The notes below the pieces were generated by a model, which saw only the letters and a program-made list of their open reading frames with translations, made no database searches and was not told where the DNA came from. Shown in pieces: positions 50,815-60,344 of a DNA stretch of 64,000 nt; within the stretch, counting starts at the first letter, position 1; every line of letters begins with the position of its first letter. Origin of the DNA: an uncultured Opitutales bacterium. Lineage in GTDB: Bacteria; Verrucomicrobiota; Verrucomicrobiia; Opitutales; Intestinicryptomonadaceae. Both the position numbers and the translations under genes were made by a program. The DNA lies in contig CALXLK010000002.1 in assembly GCA_944389175.1 (NCBI GenBank), positions 1-64,000 on the forward strand, read 5' to 3'.

Positions 50815-52323
50815 CTATTCTCCTATTATTTTATCGAAGATTTCTTTCCGTATAAAGACGTTTAATACGGTGTTTTTTCTGAGGCCGAAAATATCCTGGC
50901 TGTATTTGTCGGCGTCGATTTTTTTTAGGGCGTCTTTAGTCGTGAAGGCGTCGCATATTATTACGTCGAAAGTTTCGAGATTTTCCGGAGCGTGGCTCCA
51001 GAAGCCTGCATTTTGAAATTTTCTAAGCTGCCACGGCAGCGGCCACGGAGAAACTTTTGTAATTACGGCTATTGGAATGTCGTCGCCGTACTTTGAATAT
51101 TTTGCGCACTCGAGCAGCCTGGCTTTGAGGTTTTCCTCGTCGGATACGGTGTGCGAGTATATAAACGGGTTGCGCGGATCGCTGTTAAAGCGCCCGAGCG
51201 CGTTTTCCGTCATCCTGTACTGCGGTATGAACGCGGCGGCGGCTAGCGCGCACAACGGCAGCGATATAGCCGGCCTTAGACTCAGTATTTTGTAAGCGGC
51301 AAACCCCGCCGCCGGGGACATTGTTGCAACCGGCGCCAGAATAAGCCAGGGCGTCTTGTAGGGAATTGCGCTTAATATGGCAATCTGCACAATTGCCGCC
51401 GCGGCGAAGAATATGGCGGCGTCGGCGCCGTATTCTTTGGGTTTGGCGACGGCCCAAACGAGTCCCGCCAGGGCGAGCGAAGTTGCGAAGTATCCCCCGA
51501 AATACACGCCTGAGCTTTTCTGCCAGAATAGAAGTTTTATATAAAAGAGCCCCTCTCCCACAATCTGCCCCGAGTCGGCCTTGTCGAAGAAGTGTATATA
51601 GTAGCTTCTGAATGCGTCTATCATTCCCCATGGATTTGCCCCGAAAGACGAATACAGCGGGACAAAAACCGCCGCGAACCCGGCCAGAGCCGCCAAAGCC
51701 GCCACTGCCGCTGCTCTGGCGTTGAGCTTGGGTTTGTAAAGAACCGCAAAAATGGCGCATGCGGCCGCAAGGCCCGCAAAGGCAATCACAGAGGTTTCCT
51801 TGCAGCATTGCATAGCTCCCGCGCAAAGCCCCACCGCAAACGCGGTTGGAATCCGCGGCTTTTTCAGGAATAAAAACAGGGCGCAAGCGCACAGCAGGCA
51901 CGCCAACGCAAAAATAATCTCGTGGACGAAATAGGCGCCGTAAATCTGGGCTACAGGCGTCGAAGCAAACGCGGCTGCGGCCAATGCGCACATTGAAAAC
52001 GGCGCCGCCTTTGATATTGCAAAAAATGCGGCAAAGACCGCCGCGGCGACGGGCAGCATAGTCTTGCGCAGGTCTGCTATCTCTATTTGCGCGCCGCTCG
52101 CCCCGAGCGTTTTTTGCGCGGCATAGGCCCAATAGTACAAAGCCGGGCCGTGCGGGCCGTGCGGATTGTACGCGTAGCCGCGCCCGTCGTAAAGGTTCAA
52201 AAATGTCGAGGCCTGTTCGGCCTCGTCGGCGTGCACCGCGCGCGCGTCTATGTTTGACAAGGCGTTCAGCCACGCCCAAATAGTGGCCGCCGTCGCCAAT
52301 AAGACTGCCGCCAGAGCCCTCAT
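50815..52323 (-). CDS. GT39/GT83-like polyprenyl-phosphate-dependent glycosyltransferase
   Basis: This 502-residue membrane protein has about ten hydrophobic segments and resembles the GT-C group sometimes annotated as flippase-associated (TIGR03663-type). The first extracytoplasmic loop carries the expected acidic pair in HADEAEQA (31-38) followed by NPHGPHGPALYYW (53-65). Such enzymes move a sugar from a polyprenyl-phosphate carrier to an envelope acceptor. The C-terminal 120 residues are soluble. It overlaps the thioesterase by 4 bases and precedes the AsmA-like gene by 3. Donor and acceptor are unknown. Confidence 0.78.
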   Translation of the reverse strand: MRALAAVLLATAATIWAWLNALSNIDARAVHADEAEQASTFLNLYDGRGYAYNPHGPHGPALYYWAYAAQKTLGASGAQIEIADLRKTMLPVAAAVFAAFFAISKAAPFSMCALAAAAFASTPVAQIYGAYFVHEIIFALACLLCACALFLFLKKPRIPTAFAVGLCAGAMQCCKETSVIAFAGLAAACAIFAVLYKPKLNARAAAVAALAALAGFAAVFVPLYSSFGANPWGMIDAFRSYYIHFFDKADSGQIVGEGLFYIKLLFWQKSSGVYFGGYFATSLALAGLVWAVAKPKEYGADAAIFFAAAAIVQIAILSAIPYKTPWLILAPVATMSPAAGFAAYKILSLRPAISLPLCALAAAAFIPQYRMTENALGRFNSDPRNPFIYSHTVSDEENLKARLLECAKYSKYGDDIPIAVITKVSPWPLPWQLRKFQNAGFWSHAPENLETFDVIICDAFTTKDALKKIDADKYSQDIFGLRKNTVLNVFIRKEIFDKIIGE

Positions 52324-52724
52324 TTTTCCATGGCCGCCCTCAGTGCGTTCATAAAGTTACTCGGCGGTTTTATGGGCGCGCCGTTGTTGTTTATGAAGAC
52401 GTGTTCGGTGTATCCGGTCACAAGCAGGTTCCCGTTTGCGCTGATTTCGTAGTCCACCCTGATTTTTATCCTGGGCGGCTGGGCGATTGTGGCTTTTATG
52501 CTGACGGTGTCGCCGAAACGGGCGGGGTGCTTGTAATCAAAGTGAACTGATACCACGGGCAGGTGCATGCCGTCGCTAATCATGTCGGTGTACTTTACGC
52601 CGAAGCTTTCCAAAAGCTTAAGGCGCGCGCATTCGCACCAGGGCAGGTAGTTTGCGTGGTAGACTATGCCCATGGCATCGGTCTCCGAGAACCTGACATC
52701 TAAATCTATGGTCGAGGAGATCAT
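52320..52724 (-). CDS. YbgC/FadM-like acyl-CoA thioesterase
   Basis: This 134-residue hot-dog fold protein belongs to the 4-hydroxybenzoyl-CoA thioesterase group. Its active-site region is [25 protein letters not shown], with the aspartate of ETDAMG and the downstream Tyr-His-Asn. The family hydrolyses short acyl-CoA or acyl-ACP; YbgC is often near the Tol-Pal genes, which are not seen here. It overlaps lysA and the glycosyltransferase gene by 4 bases each. Specific substrate unknown. Confidence 0.88.
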   Translation of the reverse strand: MISSTIDLDVRFSETDAMGIVYHANYLPWCECARLKLLESFGVKYTDMISDGMHLPVVSVHFDYKHPARFGDTVSIKATIAQPPRIKIRVDYEISANGNLLVTGYTEHVFINNNGAPIKPPSNFMNALRAAMEK

Positions 52725-53980
52725 ATATCCGTTTCGTTTTGCACAATCTGTTCGAGTGTTTGCCGCCTGCGCATAAGCGCAGTAGAGCCGTCGGGCATAA
52801 GCATTACTTCAGGGGCGGCCGGATACGAGTTGTAGTTGACGGTGCTCATCGAGCTGCAATACGCCCCCGCGCCGCCGATTACGCACAGGTCTCCTATTGT
52901 AGCCTTTGCCATCGGTCTCGGCGAGAGCCCTTCCGGGTCGGAGGGCGCGGGCGTTAGGATATCGCCGCTTTCGCAGCAGTGCCCGGAAACAATATAGCTT
53001 TTGACTTCGTCGCAGGGTGTTTTTTGAATTATGGAAATCGGATGTTGGGCGCCGTATATTGACGGGCGCAGAATCTCCGTCATGCCCGTGTCCAGCTTTA
53101 CAAATTCGTATCCGCCGTCGCCCGTGTCGCAGACGTCTTGGACTCTTGCAAGGACCGCCGCGCAGTTTGCCACAAGGAACGTTCCCGGCTCTATTTCAAA
53201 GGCTAGTTTCCTGCCCGTTTTTTTAGCAAAATCGGCTATCAGGTCGGCGACGGGCGCGCCGATTTTCTGCAGGTCGGTCGATTTTTCGTCGGACATTCTA
53301 GCGACTTTGTATCCGCCGCCCATATTCAGGATTCGCACGTCTTCAAATTGCGCCACGGTATCCAGGCTCATTTTTGCGACCTTCTGCCATACGAGTGGGT
53401 CCGAGCCCGAGCCTATATGCGTGTGTATTCTTATTATTTTAAGCCCGTACTTTTGGGCCGTCTGCTTGATTTGCGGAATATATTCAAACCAGATGCCAAA
53501 AGACGACGCCGGGCCGCCCACGTTTGTCCTGTTCGTTCCGCCCGAGCCAAGGCCTGGATTTATTCTTACGCCGACTTCCGAATTTGGGAAGAGCCTGCCG
53601 AAGGCCTCTAGTTGGCGCAGGGAGCATGCGTTGTATTTTACCCCGCTTTTAATTATTTCCTCGAGGTTGTCGGGCAGCTGCTGCGATGAGAGAGAAATAT
53701 GTGTCGGGTCTATACCCGCCATGATTGCGCGTTTTACCTCGAATGCGCTCGAGGCGTCTATATGCAGGCCGAGCCTGTCAAAGAGAGCCAAAATATTCTT
53801 GTTTGAGGCGGCCTTCATTGCGTAGCGCACGGTAATTCCGAATGCGTTCGGGAATTCGAGGGCTTTTTTTGCCTGTTGAACCAGGGCTTCTTGGCTATAT
53901 ACGTAGCACGGCGTTCCGAATTTCTCGGCGATTTCAAACGCTTTTCCCTTTGTAAGGATGGGTGTTTTTTCTATGTTCAT
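52721..53980 (-). CDS. lysA: Diaminopimelate decarboxylase
   Basis: LysA is a PLP-dependent enzyme that makes lysine from meso-diaminopimelate. The 419-residue protein shows the PLP lysine K56 in YAMKAASN, the glycine loop [18 protein letters not shown], and [10 protein letters not shown] with the catalytic cysteine, plus [16 protein letters not shown] at the C-terminal active site. I prefer the ATG at 53980; the frame is open to 54037 but would overlap dsbD by more than 30 bases. The related D-amino-acid or arginine decarboxylases differ in the last motifs. The position between dsbD and a thioesterase is unusual for lysA. Confidence 0.88.
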   Translation of the reverse strand: MNIEKTPILTKGKAFEIAEKFGTPCYVYSQEALVQQAKKALEFPNAFGITVRYAMKAASNKNILALFDRLGLHIDASSAFEVKRAIMAGIDPTHISLSSQQLPDNLEEIIKSGVKYNACSLRQLEAFGRLFPNSEVGVRINPGLGSGGTNRTNVGGPASSFGIWFEYIPQIKQTAQKYGLKIIRIHTHIGSGSDPLVWQKVAKMSLDTVAQFEDVRILNMGGGYKVARMSDEKSTDLQKIGAPVADLIADFAKKTGRKLAFEIEPGTFLVANCAAVLARVQDVCDTGDGGYEFVKLDTGMTEILRPSIYGAQHPISIIQKTPCDEVKSYIVSGHCCESGDILTPAPSDPEGLSPRPMAKATIGDLCVIGGAGAYCSSMSTVNYNSYPAAPEVMLMPDGSTALMRRRQTLEQIVQNETDI

Positions 53981-54005
53981 ATAAAATCTGGCGGTTATTC
54001 TGGTA

Positions 54006-55697
54006 CTATTGATTGAGTTTGTCAAACGCTTCCGCAATTTCCGAGGGGGTGAGAATCGACGAGAGCACGACGGGCTCCTTTTTCAAGTCGGGCGAAAAGA
54101 CCAGGTACATGGGCACCCCTGCGAGCTTGTACTTTTTCAGTTCCTCCGCGATGGCGGAATTGCGGTTTGTCCAATCGGCCACGAGGTATTCGGCGTTGTA
54201 TTTTTTCAGCGTTTCTTTGACTGTTTCGGAGGCAAGTACCGCCTTGTTTACCTGGCATGTTATGCACCACGAGGCCGTGAAGTTGACAAAAACATACCGG
54301 CCCTCCTTTCTCAGCTGTTCGACTTTTTGAACCGACCAGGCATTTTGGGAATTTTGTTCAGCGCTTGCAGAGCCCGCGCGCGTTCCGGCGTAAACGACTG
54401 CTATTGAAGCCGCCAGCGCGGCCGCGCAAAACGCAGAGGCCAAAGCCCTTGTCTTGGGCGTTTGCAGGGCGTTTGCGTATTTGCCCCAGACGAACGCGGC
54501 CGCCGTCAGTAAAGCAAGCGCCGCGGCGCCTGCTAAAATGCCGCCGTTTTGATTTATGAATACCCAGAACAGCCACGCCGCGGTTGCAAACATTGGTATT
54601 GAAAGTATTTTTCTAAGCGTCTCCAGCCAAGTTCCAGACTTTGGCAGCTTTTTTAGCAGTTGCGGGCGCGCGGCCAGTATTATGTACGGAATTGCCATGC
54701 CGAGGCCTACGGCCGTCACTATGCACGTACATTCAAAAGCCGACGCCTCCGCGGCGAGGGCAAATCCCACGGCGGAGGCCATAAACGGGGCCACGCAGGG
54801 GCTTGCTACCAGGACGGCGAGCACGCCGGATAGGAAAGCCTCCGTCATTTCCGATCTCGATTTTGATTTAATCGACGCGCTTTGTGCCGAGGCGCTAATC
54901 CAGCTGCCGAACTCCCAGAATCCGGCGAAATTGAGGCCGGTAAGCAGAAATACGGCGCACATTGCAAACGCGAATGCGGGGTTTTGCAGCTGGAATCCCC
55001 AGCCTACTTCCGCGCCGAAAGTTTTCAACGCCGCCAGAGCCGCGCCGAGGGCTCCGAAAGTCAGGATTATGCCGGCTGAAAAGACGACGCTGTTTTTGAC
55101 TACCGCCGCCGAGCCCGCCGCCGCAGACTTCGAAAAGGATAGGATTTTTAGCCCGATAACCGGGAATACGCAGGGCATTGCATTTAGTATGAGGCCGCCC
55201 AACACCGCGCCCAGCATGGCCGACCAGAACCGGCTTCCCGCCGTTTTTGACGGGCCCGAAACGGTTAGCTGGATTTGTTTTTCGGCGTTCATTGGCACGC
55301 AATTTTTTCCGCATTCAAGCCAGGAGGCGCCGAATTTTATATCGGATTTATCGACGGCAAAGTTGGGGGCCTTTATCGTTATGGCCACGCTGAAATCCTC
55401 GGAATATCCGGAGGCCTTGACTCCCATAAATTCAAACGGTTTGGGTTCCGGGTATTGAATGTTTTCCAGCGTAAATCCTTCGGGCAATATAGGGGAGACT
55501 TTAGTCGGTATAAAGTCTTTTGAATCTGGCGAGTAGAGGTGGTATCCGCCCGCGACGCAAAACTTGGCAACCACCTTGAATGTCTTTCCCGCCTCCACGT
55601 TTTGCGGGGCTTTTTCTATCGTAAAAGTCGAGTTTTGTCCCGCGCATGTCAAAGCGCAGGACACGGTCAGAACGAATAGGGCCAGTAATTTTTTCAT
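54006..55697 (-). CDS. dsbD: Thiol:disulfide interchange protein DsbD-like
   Basis: DsbD carries electrons from cytoplasmic thioredoxin across the inner membrane to periplasmic thiol proteins. This 563-residue protein has a signal peptide (1-19), an N-terminal sensor domain with a CGKNC pair (about 133-137), eight or so membrane segments with the cysteines of NAMPCVFP and VASPCVAPF, and a C-terminal thioredoxin-like domain with WCITCQ (about 475). All three redox cysteine pairs are present. It is the first gene of a run that continues with lysA and six more genes, and is divergent from mreB. A strong assignment. Confidence 0.92.
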   Translation of the reverse strand: MKKLLALFVLTVSCALTCAGQNSTFTIEKAPQNVEAGKTFKVVAKFCVAGGYHLYSPDSKDFIPTKVSPILPEGFTLENIQYPEPKPFEFMGVKASGYSEDFSVAITIKAPNFAVDKSDIKFGASWLECGKNCVPMNAEKQIQLTVSGPSKTAGSRFWSAMLGAVLGGLILNAMPCVFPVIGLKILSFSKSAAAGSAAVVKNSVVFSAGIILTFGALGAALAALKTFGAEVGWGFQLQNPAFAFAMCAVFLLTGLNFAGFWEFGSWISASAQSASIKSKSRSEMTEAFLSGVLAVLVASPCVAPFMASAVGFALAAEASAFECTCIVTAVGLGMAIPYIILAARPQLLKKLPKSGTWLETLRKILSIPMFATAAWLFWVFINQNGGILAGAAALALLTAAAFVWGKYANALQTPKTRALASAFCAAALAASIAVVYAGTRAGSASAEQNSQNAWSVQKVEQLRKEGRYVFVNFTASWCITCQVNKAVLASETVKETLKKYNAEYLVADWTNRNSAIAEELKKYKLAGVPMYLVFSPDLKKEPVVLSSILTPSEIAEAFDKLNQ

Positions 55698-55833
55698 AGC
55701 ATCTTTTTGATTTAAAATGTTGACAATATTGTACGAAAATAAGATTTTTGGGCGGAAACAGCTAAAGGTGGTCCAAAGGCTTTAAATATCAATTTGATAA
55801 AGCTTATCGACAATATTTAAAAATGCAGAACTT

Positions 55834-56844
55834 ATGGCAAGCTTAAACCTCTTATCAAACAATATTGGCATAGACTTGGGGACGGCTAACACCCTCGTGT
55901 ACTCGAAAGACGAAGTAATAATAAGCGAGCCCAGTGTCGTGGCCGTTTACAACAATTCCAAGAAGGTTGTAGCCGTGGGCGAGAAGGCCAAGAGAATGTT
56001 GGGTAAGACACCCGGCAACATAACGGCGATACGGCCGATGAAGAAGGGCGTCATTGCAGACTTTGAGATAACCGAGGTGATGTTGCGCTATTTTATCCAG
56101 AAAGCCTCGAACAAATTTAATTTGGTCGCCCCGCACGTGGTGATAGCTGTTCCGTCGGGGATAACCGGGGTGGAGCGCCGCGCGGTCCACGAATCCGCAA
56201 TTAGGGCGGGGGCGCGGTCTGTGCTGCTTAAGGAGGAGCCGCTTATGGCGGCCATAGGCGCGGGGCTTCCAATCGAGGAGCCGGCCGCGAACATGATTGT
56301 CGACATTGGCGGCGGAACTACTGAAATAGCGGTCATATCGCTTGGCGACATTTGCTATTCGAAGAGCGTGCGCATAGGCGGGGACGCTTTCGACGCCTGC
56401 ATAGCAGCCTACATGAAGCGCGTCTACAACCTCATCATAGGCGAGCGCACCGCCGAGGAAATAAAGATAAACATAGGCTCGGCCTTTCCGCTTGAGAAGG
56501 AGCTTACCTGGGAGGTTCGCGGGCGCGATTCCGTGGCGGGTCTGCCCAAGACGCTGTACGTGTCCTCGCAGGAGATACGCGACGCCCTTTCCGACGCGTT
56601 TAAGGAAATAACCGACGCCGTGCGCGAGACGCTTGAGAAATGCCCGCCCGAGCTCAGTGCCGACTTGGTCAACAGGGCGATAGTCTTGGCCGGCGGGGGC
56701 GCGCTCATACGCAACTTAAACCTTCGGATAACCGATGTGACCGGCCTGCCGTGCTTTGTAGCCGACGATCCGCTCAAGTGCGTGGTTAAGGGCACAGGTG
56801 AAGTTCTCAGAAACCTCGATTTTTGGGCGAAGGAAAATTCGTAG
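55834..56844 (+). CDS. mreB: Rod-shape-determining protein MreB
   Basis: MreB is the bacterial actin that positions cell-wall elongation machinery. The 336-residue protein has the phosphate-1 loop GIDLGTANTLVY, the phosphate-2 loop DIGGGTTEIAV and the adenosine motif VLAGGGALIRNL, plus the N-terminal amphipathic stretch MASLNLLSNN. It starts the mreBCD-PBP2 operon; mreC follows after 12 bases. No Shine-Dalgarno sequence precedes the ATG. The promoter may be TTGATA (55794) with an AT-rich -10 near 55817, but this is weak. Confidence 0.97.
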   Translation: MASLNLLSNNIGIDLGTANTLVYSKDEVIISEPSVVAVYNNSKKVVAVGEKAKRMLGKTPGNITAIRPMKKGVIADFEITEVMLRYFIQKASNKFNLVAPHVVIAVPSGITGVERRAVHESAIRAGARSVLLKEEPLMAAIGAGLPIEEPAANMIVDIGGGTTEIAVISLGDICYSKSVRIGGDAFDACIAAYMKRVYNLIIGERTAEEIKINIGSAFPLEKELTWEVRGRDSVAGLPKTLYVSSQEIRDALSDAFKEITDAVRETLEKCPPELSADLVNRAIVLAGGGALIRNLNLRITDVTGLPCFVADDPLKCVVKGTGEVLRNLDFWAKENS

Positions 56845-56856
56845 CCGGAGGCGGAG

Positions 56857-57687
56857 TTGGCCTTTAAGAACTTCAAAAGTGTACGCAACATAGCCATATT
56901 CGCACTGGCGTTGTTCGCGGCGGTCTTGCTGCCCGATTGGGTGGTGGATTTTTTTCGCGGGGCGTTTGCGGAATTTAGGGCGCCTTTGGAGGCGATCCCG
57001 TCGCAGCTTAACGACTTGCGCAAGTTTTGGAGTTTGAAGTCGAATACGAAGCTCGAGTTGATAGAGGCCGGGCGCGATCTCGCGCGTTTAAATTCGGCTT
57101 ACGAGCTAAAAGTCATGGAAAACAGCTCGTTAAAGTTGCAGGTCGAGAGGCTTGAAGAGCTGTTAAGTTTGCCCTCGCAGGAGCGCTACAAGATGGAGAT
57201 TGCCCGCGTGGCCTCGCGCGATATCAATGCGTGGTGGCAGCAGGTGACGTTGCGCAAGGGCAGCTTGCACGGCATAAAAGAGGGATATGCCGTAATTTAT
57301 GGCGGCGGAGTATTGGGCAGGGTCTGCGAAGTGGGTTTGTACACATGCAAGGTGGAGCTTGTCAGCAGCCGCGATTTCCGCATTGCATGCCACATAAAAG
57401 GAGACGACAGGCCGATAATATACCAGGGGCTCGGCGGAGTGAGCCTGAGGAGTTTTGGTGGGGAGATACGCGATGTGCCGGCCGACGTGGAGGAGACCTC
57501 CGGGGCTGTGATTGTGACGTCGTCGCTTGCCGGTTCGTTTCCCGACGGCATACTTATCGGCGAAATATCCTCTCTGAAGCTCGACAGCGATGAAATTTTC
57601 AAGTCTGGCACGGTGCGGTTGAACCCGGAACTGTCGGCAGTGAAGGAGGCGGCGGTCTTGATACCGGTTGGCGATATTGGGAAATAG
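56857..57687 (+). CDS. mreC: Rod-shape-determining protein MreC
   Basis: MreC is a bitopic membrane protein that links MreB to the periplasmic elongation enzymes. This 276-residue protein has a short cytoplasmic tail, one membrane segment (about 10-30), a coiled coil (about 60-100: ARLNSAYELKVMENSSLKLQ) and the beta-domain with GIKEGYAVIYGGGVLGRV and later ASSLAGSFPDGILIGEI-like MreC motifs. It starts at TTG (56857) preceded by GGAGGCGGAG, a strong Shine-Dalgarno that sets the start. mreD follows after 6 bases. Confidence 0.92.
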   Translation: MAFKNFKSVRNIAIFALALFAAVLLPDWVVDFFRGAFAEFRAPLEAIPSQLNDLRKFWSLKSNTKLELIEAGRDLARLNSAYELKVMENSSLKLQVERLEELLSLPSQERYKMEIARVASRDINAWWQQVTLRKGSLHGIKEGYAVIYGGGVLGRVCEVGLYTCKVELVSSRDFRIACHIKGDDRPIIYQGLGGVSLRSFGGEIRDVPADVEETSGAVIVTSSLAGSFPDGILIGEISSLKLDSDEIFKSGTVRLNPELSAVKEAAVLIPVGDIGK

Positions 57688-57693
57688 GCGGCT

Positions 57694-58221
57694 ATGTTTA
57701 GGCGTTTTGATGTATGCATTTGGCTTTTTCTGGTGCTTAACGCCCTATACTGGGTGGCGGTTTCGGCGTTAAACACGTGCGCGCAGGGGTATTTTTACCT
57801 GGTTGTTCCGGCGTTGTTTATAGTGCCTGCGGCCCTTTACATGAACTATGTGTCCATGTCGATTGTCGTGGTTTTTTCGGCTATGGCCTCGTTTAGCAAC
57901 GCAGATGTGAATCCGTTTTTGATTGCGGCTGTCTGGCTGATGGCGGCATGGCTTGTCAATGTGTGTAGATTCAGGCTTAGAACAGGCGACTACATGACGA
58001 CAGTCTCCGTATCGCTTTTGGTCAACATGTTTCTCATCTTATGCTACGCGGTAATTTTGCCTTGCGGAGTGTATACGGCTGGCGAGTACGTAAAACGAAT
58101 TCTGGTCGATGCGGCCACATCGGGTTTATTTATACTTGCGGTGGGCAATTTTTGCGCGAAACTACCGGTTTGCATAATGGACTATTTTGGCATAGACATA
58201 ACGATGAACGAGGAGATCTAG
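57694..58221 (+). CDS. mreD: Rod-shape-determining protein MreD-like
   Basis: This 175-residue protein has five or six hydrophobic segments and the size of MreD, the membrane partner of MreC. It diverges in sequence, as MreD proteins generally do, so the call rests mainly on topology and its place between mreC and PBP2. The gap to mreC is 6 bases and to the PBP2 gene 3. It probably joins the elongasome at the inner membrane. Confidence 0.82.
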   Translation: MFRRFDVCIWLFLVLNALYWVAVSALNTCAQGYFYLVVPALFIVPAALYMNYVSMSIVVVFSAMASFSNADVNPFLIAAVWLMAAWLVNVCRFRLRTGDYMTTVSVSLLVNMFLILCYAVILPCGVYTAGEYVKRILVDAATSGLFILAVGNFCAKLPVCIMDYFGIDITMNEEI

Positions 58222-58224
58222 ACG

Positions 58225-60135
58225 ATGGATTCCGGCAAAGACGTCTATACCAAAGACAATCCCAGGGTTATGCATTTGGGCCTCATATTTGCGGCGCTGT
58301 TTGTCTTTTTGGTCGGCGCCTTGGGCTATCGCCAACTGTACATGCACGACTACTACATGAAAAGGAGCGACCGCCAAAGCTTAAGGCGCGTAATCAAAGC
58401 CGCCGCGCGCGGCGATATTCTGGACCGCAATTCCACAATTTTGGTGACGAACAAGCCTCGATATTCGGCGGTAATTTATTTCAACGACATAAACGACGAG
58501 ATACGCAAGAAGGCCTCGCAGATACGCGCCGAACGCCGCGCCGCCCTGGCGCGCGGCGAAAAATTGCCCGATCCTCTGCCGCCGTCGGCCGGGCTTGCCA
58601 GGGCGTACGTGCTTAAGAAATACACCGACATGGTAAACGGCATTTTGGGGACAAATTACCAGTATTCGGTGAAGGATTTTGAGAGGCATGCGTGGGCGCG
58701 CCGTTTGCTTCCGTATCCGCTTTTGAAGGATCTGACGGACAAGGAGCACGCTATTTTGGCCGAGAAGCTTCCGCCCGATTCGCCCGTCCAGATATACACG
58801 TCGTCGTCGCGCTACTACCCGTATGCCGAGACTGGCGCGCACGTTTTGGGGTATGTGACGAGCAATTTTGACAATGTCGATCCCGCGGGCATTCCCGGGG
58901 AGGATCTGCGCACGTACTCTTACGCGTCGGAGCGGGGCAAAAGCGGCGTGGAAGCCTCGTTCGACGAGCATCTGTCGGGCACGAACGGGGCGAAGATATG
59001 GCTTGTGGATCATATGGGCTACCAATATGAAAGCATAGTCGACATACCTTCGCGCAAGGGCAAAAACCTAACTCTTTCCCTGGACATAGTTTTGCAGGAG
59101 ACGCTCGAATCGGCGTTTGGTGAGCGCAAGGGAGCAGGAGTGCTTTTAGACGTAAAGACCGGCGAGGTTCTTGCCATGGCTAGCCGTCCCGGATACGATT
59201 TAAATTCTCTTACGCCCTTCATAACGCACGCCGTAAGCGATGAGATTACAGCGCGCGGGGCGTGGCTAAACAGGGCCACCCAGGGGCTTTATCCGCCCGG
59301 TTCGACGTTCAAGATAGTCACAGCCATAGCGGCCATGCGCGAGGGCGCAATCATACCCGAGACTGTCATTACTTGCGACGGCGCGCTAAAGATAGGCTAT
59401 AGAATGTATCCGTGCAACAACCGCTGGGGGCATGGGAATCTCGATTTGGTCGGGGCTCTTGCAAAGAGTTGCAACGTATATTTTTATCAGGCGGGGTTGG
59501 ACACAAAGATAACAGCCATACACGATACGGCTCAGATGTTGGGGCTAAATTCCGATACGGGTATAGAGCTCGGGGAGAATTCGTGGAGGCGGACGATAGT
59601 CCCCGACCCCGAGTACAAGCGGGCCCGCAGGGCTTATGAAGGCGGGTGGAGCATGGGAGATACTGCGAACACGTCGATAGGGCAAGGGTACTTGCTTCAG
59701 ACGCCGATTCAAATTGCGTGCATGACCGCAAGCGTCGCCGCGCGGCGCACGCGCACGCGCGCGTCGATTCTGCACGATCCCAAGCGGAAGACCGACATGG
59801 ACTACCACGGCGCCAAGCCGCTGCCGATAAGCGACAAGAACTACGCAAAACTTGTCGAGGGCATGATAGCCGCCGTGGAGCGCGGCACGTGCAAGCGCGC
59901 CGCCATCGAGTACGCGCAGGTTGCGGCCAAGTCGGGGACGGCGCAGGTGAACGTCCGCGGAAAGAAGCTGGCGCTTGCGTGGATGGTGGCGTTTGCGCCG
60001 GCGGACAAGCCGGAAGTTGCCATTGCCGTTGTGGTGGAGGGCGAGGAGCCCGGGGACGCTGCCGGAGGCCGGACGGCCGGGCCGATAGTTCACGAGGCTT
60101 TGAAAAAGTACTTCGAGCGCCGTCCGGCGCAGTAG
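58225..60135 (+). CDS. mrdA: Penicillin-binding protein 2 (elongasome transpeptidase)
   Basis: This 636-residue class B penicillin-binding protein cross-links peptidoglycan during elongation. It has one N-terminal membrane segment (about 15-35), a pedestal domain with the class B motif near RGDILDRN, and a transpeptidase domain with SxxK in GSTFKIVT (about 362), SxN in KSCNVYF and KSGTAQ (about 571). It completes the mre operon. The partner SEDS glycosyltransferase rodA is not downstream here, where purF begins after about 210 bases. A confident call. Confidence 0.95.
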   Translation: MDSGKDVYTKDNPRVMHLGLIFAALFVFLVGALGYRQLYMHDYYMKRSDRQSLRRVIKAAARGDILDRNSTILVTNKPRYSAVIYFNDINDEIRKKASQIRAERRAALARGEKLPDPLPPSAGLARAYVLKKYTDMVNGILGTNYQYSVKDFERHAWARRLLPYPLLKDLTDKEHAILAEKLPPDSPVQIYTSSSRYYPYAETGAHVLGYVTSNFDNVDPAGIPGEDLRTYSYASERGKSGVEASFDEHLSGTNGAKIWLVDHMGYQYESIVDIPSRKGKNLTLSLDIVLQETLESAFGERKGAGVLLDVKTGEVLAMASRPGYDLNSLTPFITHAVSDEITARGAWLNRATQGLYPPGSTFKIVTAIAAMREGAIIPETVITCDGALKIGYRMYPCNNRWGHGNLDLVGALAKSCNVYFYQAGLDTKITAIHDTAQMLGLNSDTGIELGENSWRRTIVPDPEYKRARRAYEGGWSMGDTANTSIGQGYLLQTPIQIACMTASVAARRTRTRASILHDPKRKTDMDYHGAKPLPISDKNYAKLVEGMIAAVERGTCKRAAIEYAQVAAKSGTAQVNVRGKKLALAWMVAFAPADKPEVAIAVVVEGEEPGDAAGGRTAGPIVHEALKKYFERRPAQ

Positions 60136-60344
60136 GCTTTTGCCAGAATGCGTGGATTGCCAAAGGGCAATTTCGGAGGGCCATTTTTTTTTGGGGACGC
60201 TTGATTCTGTATTTTTTTAAATGCTTTAATTTGCAAATAGTTATGTTGTTGGTTTTTTGTCGGGATATTGTGATGTGGCGAAAAATTTTTTTGGCTTGCC
60301 AAGATCGTTAAAGCTCAAATACTCTCAGGCATTAGTTTTTTTAT

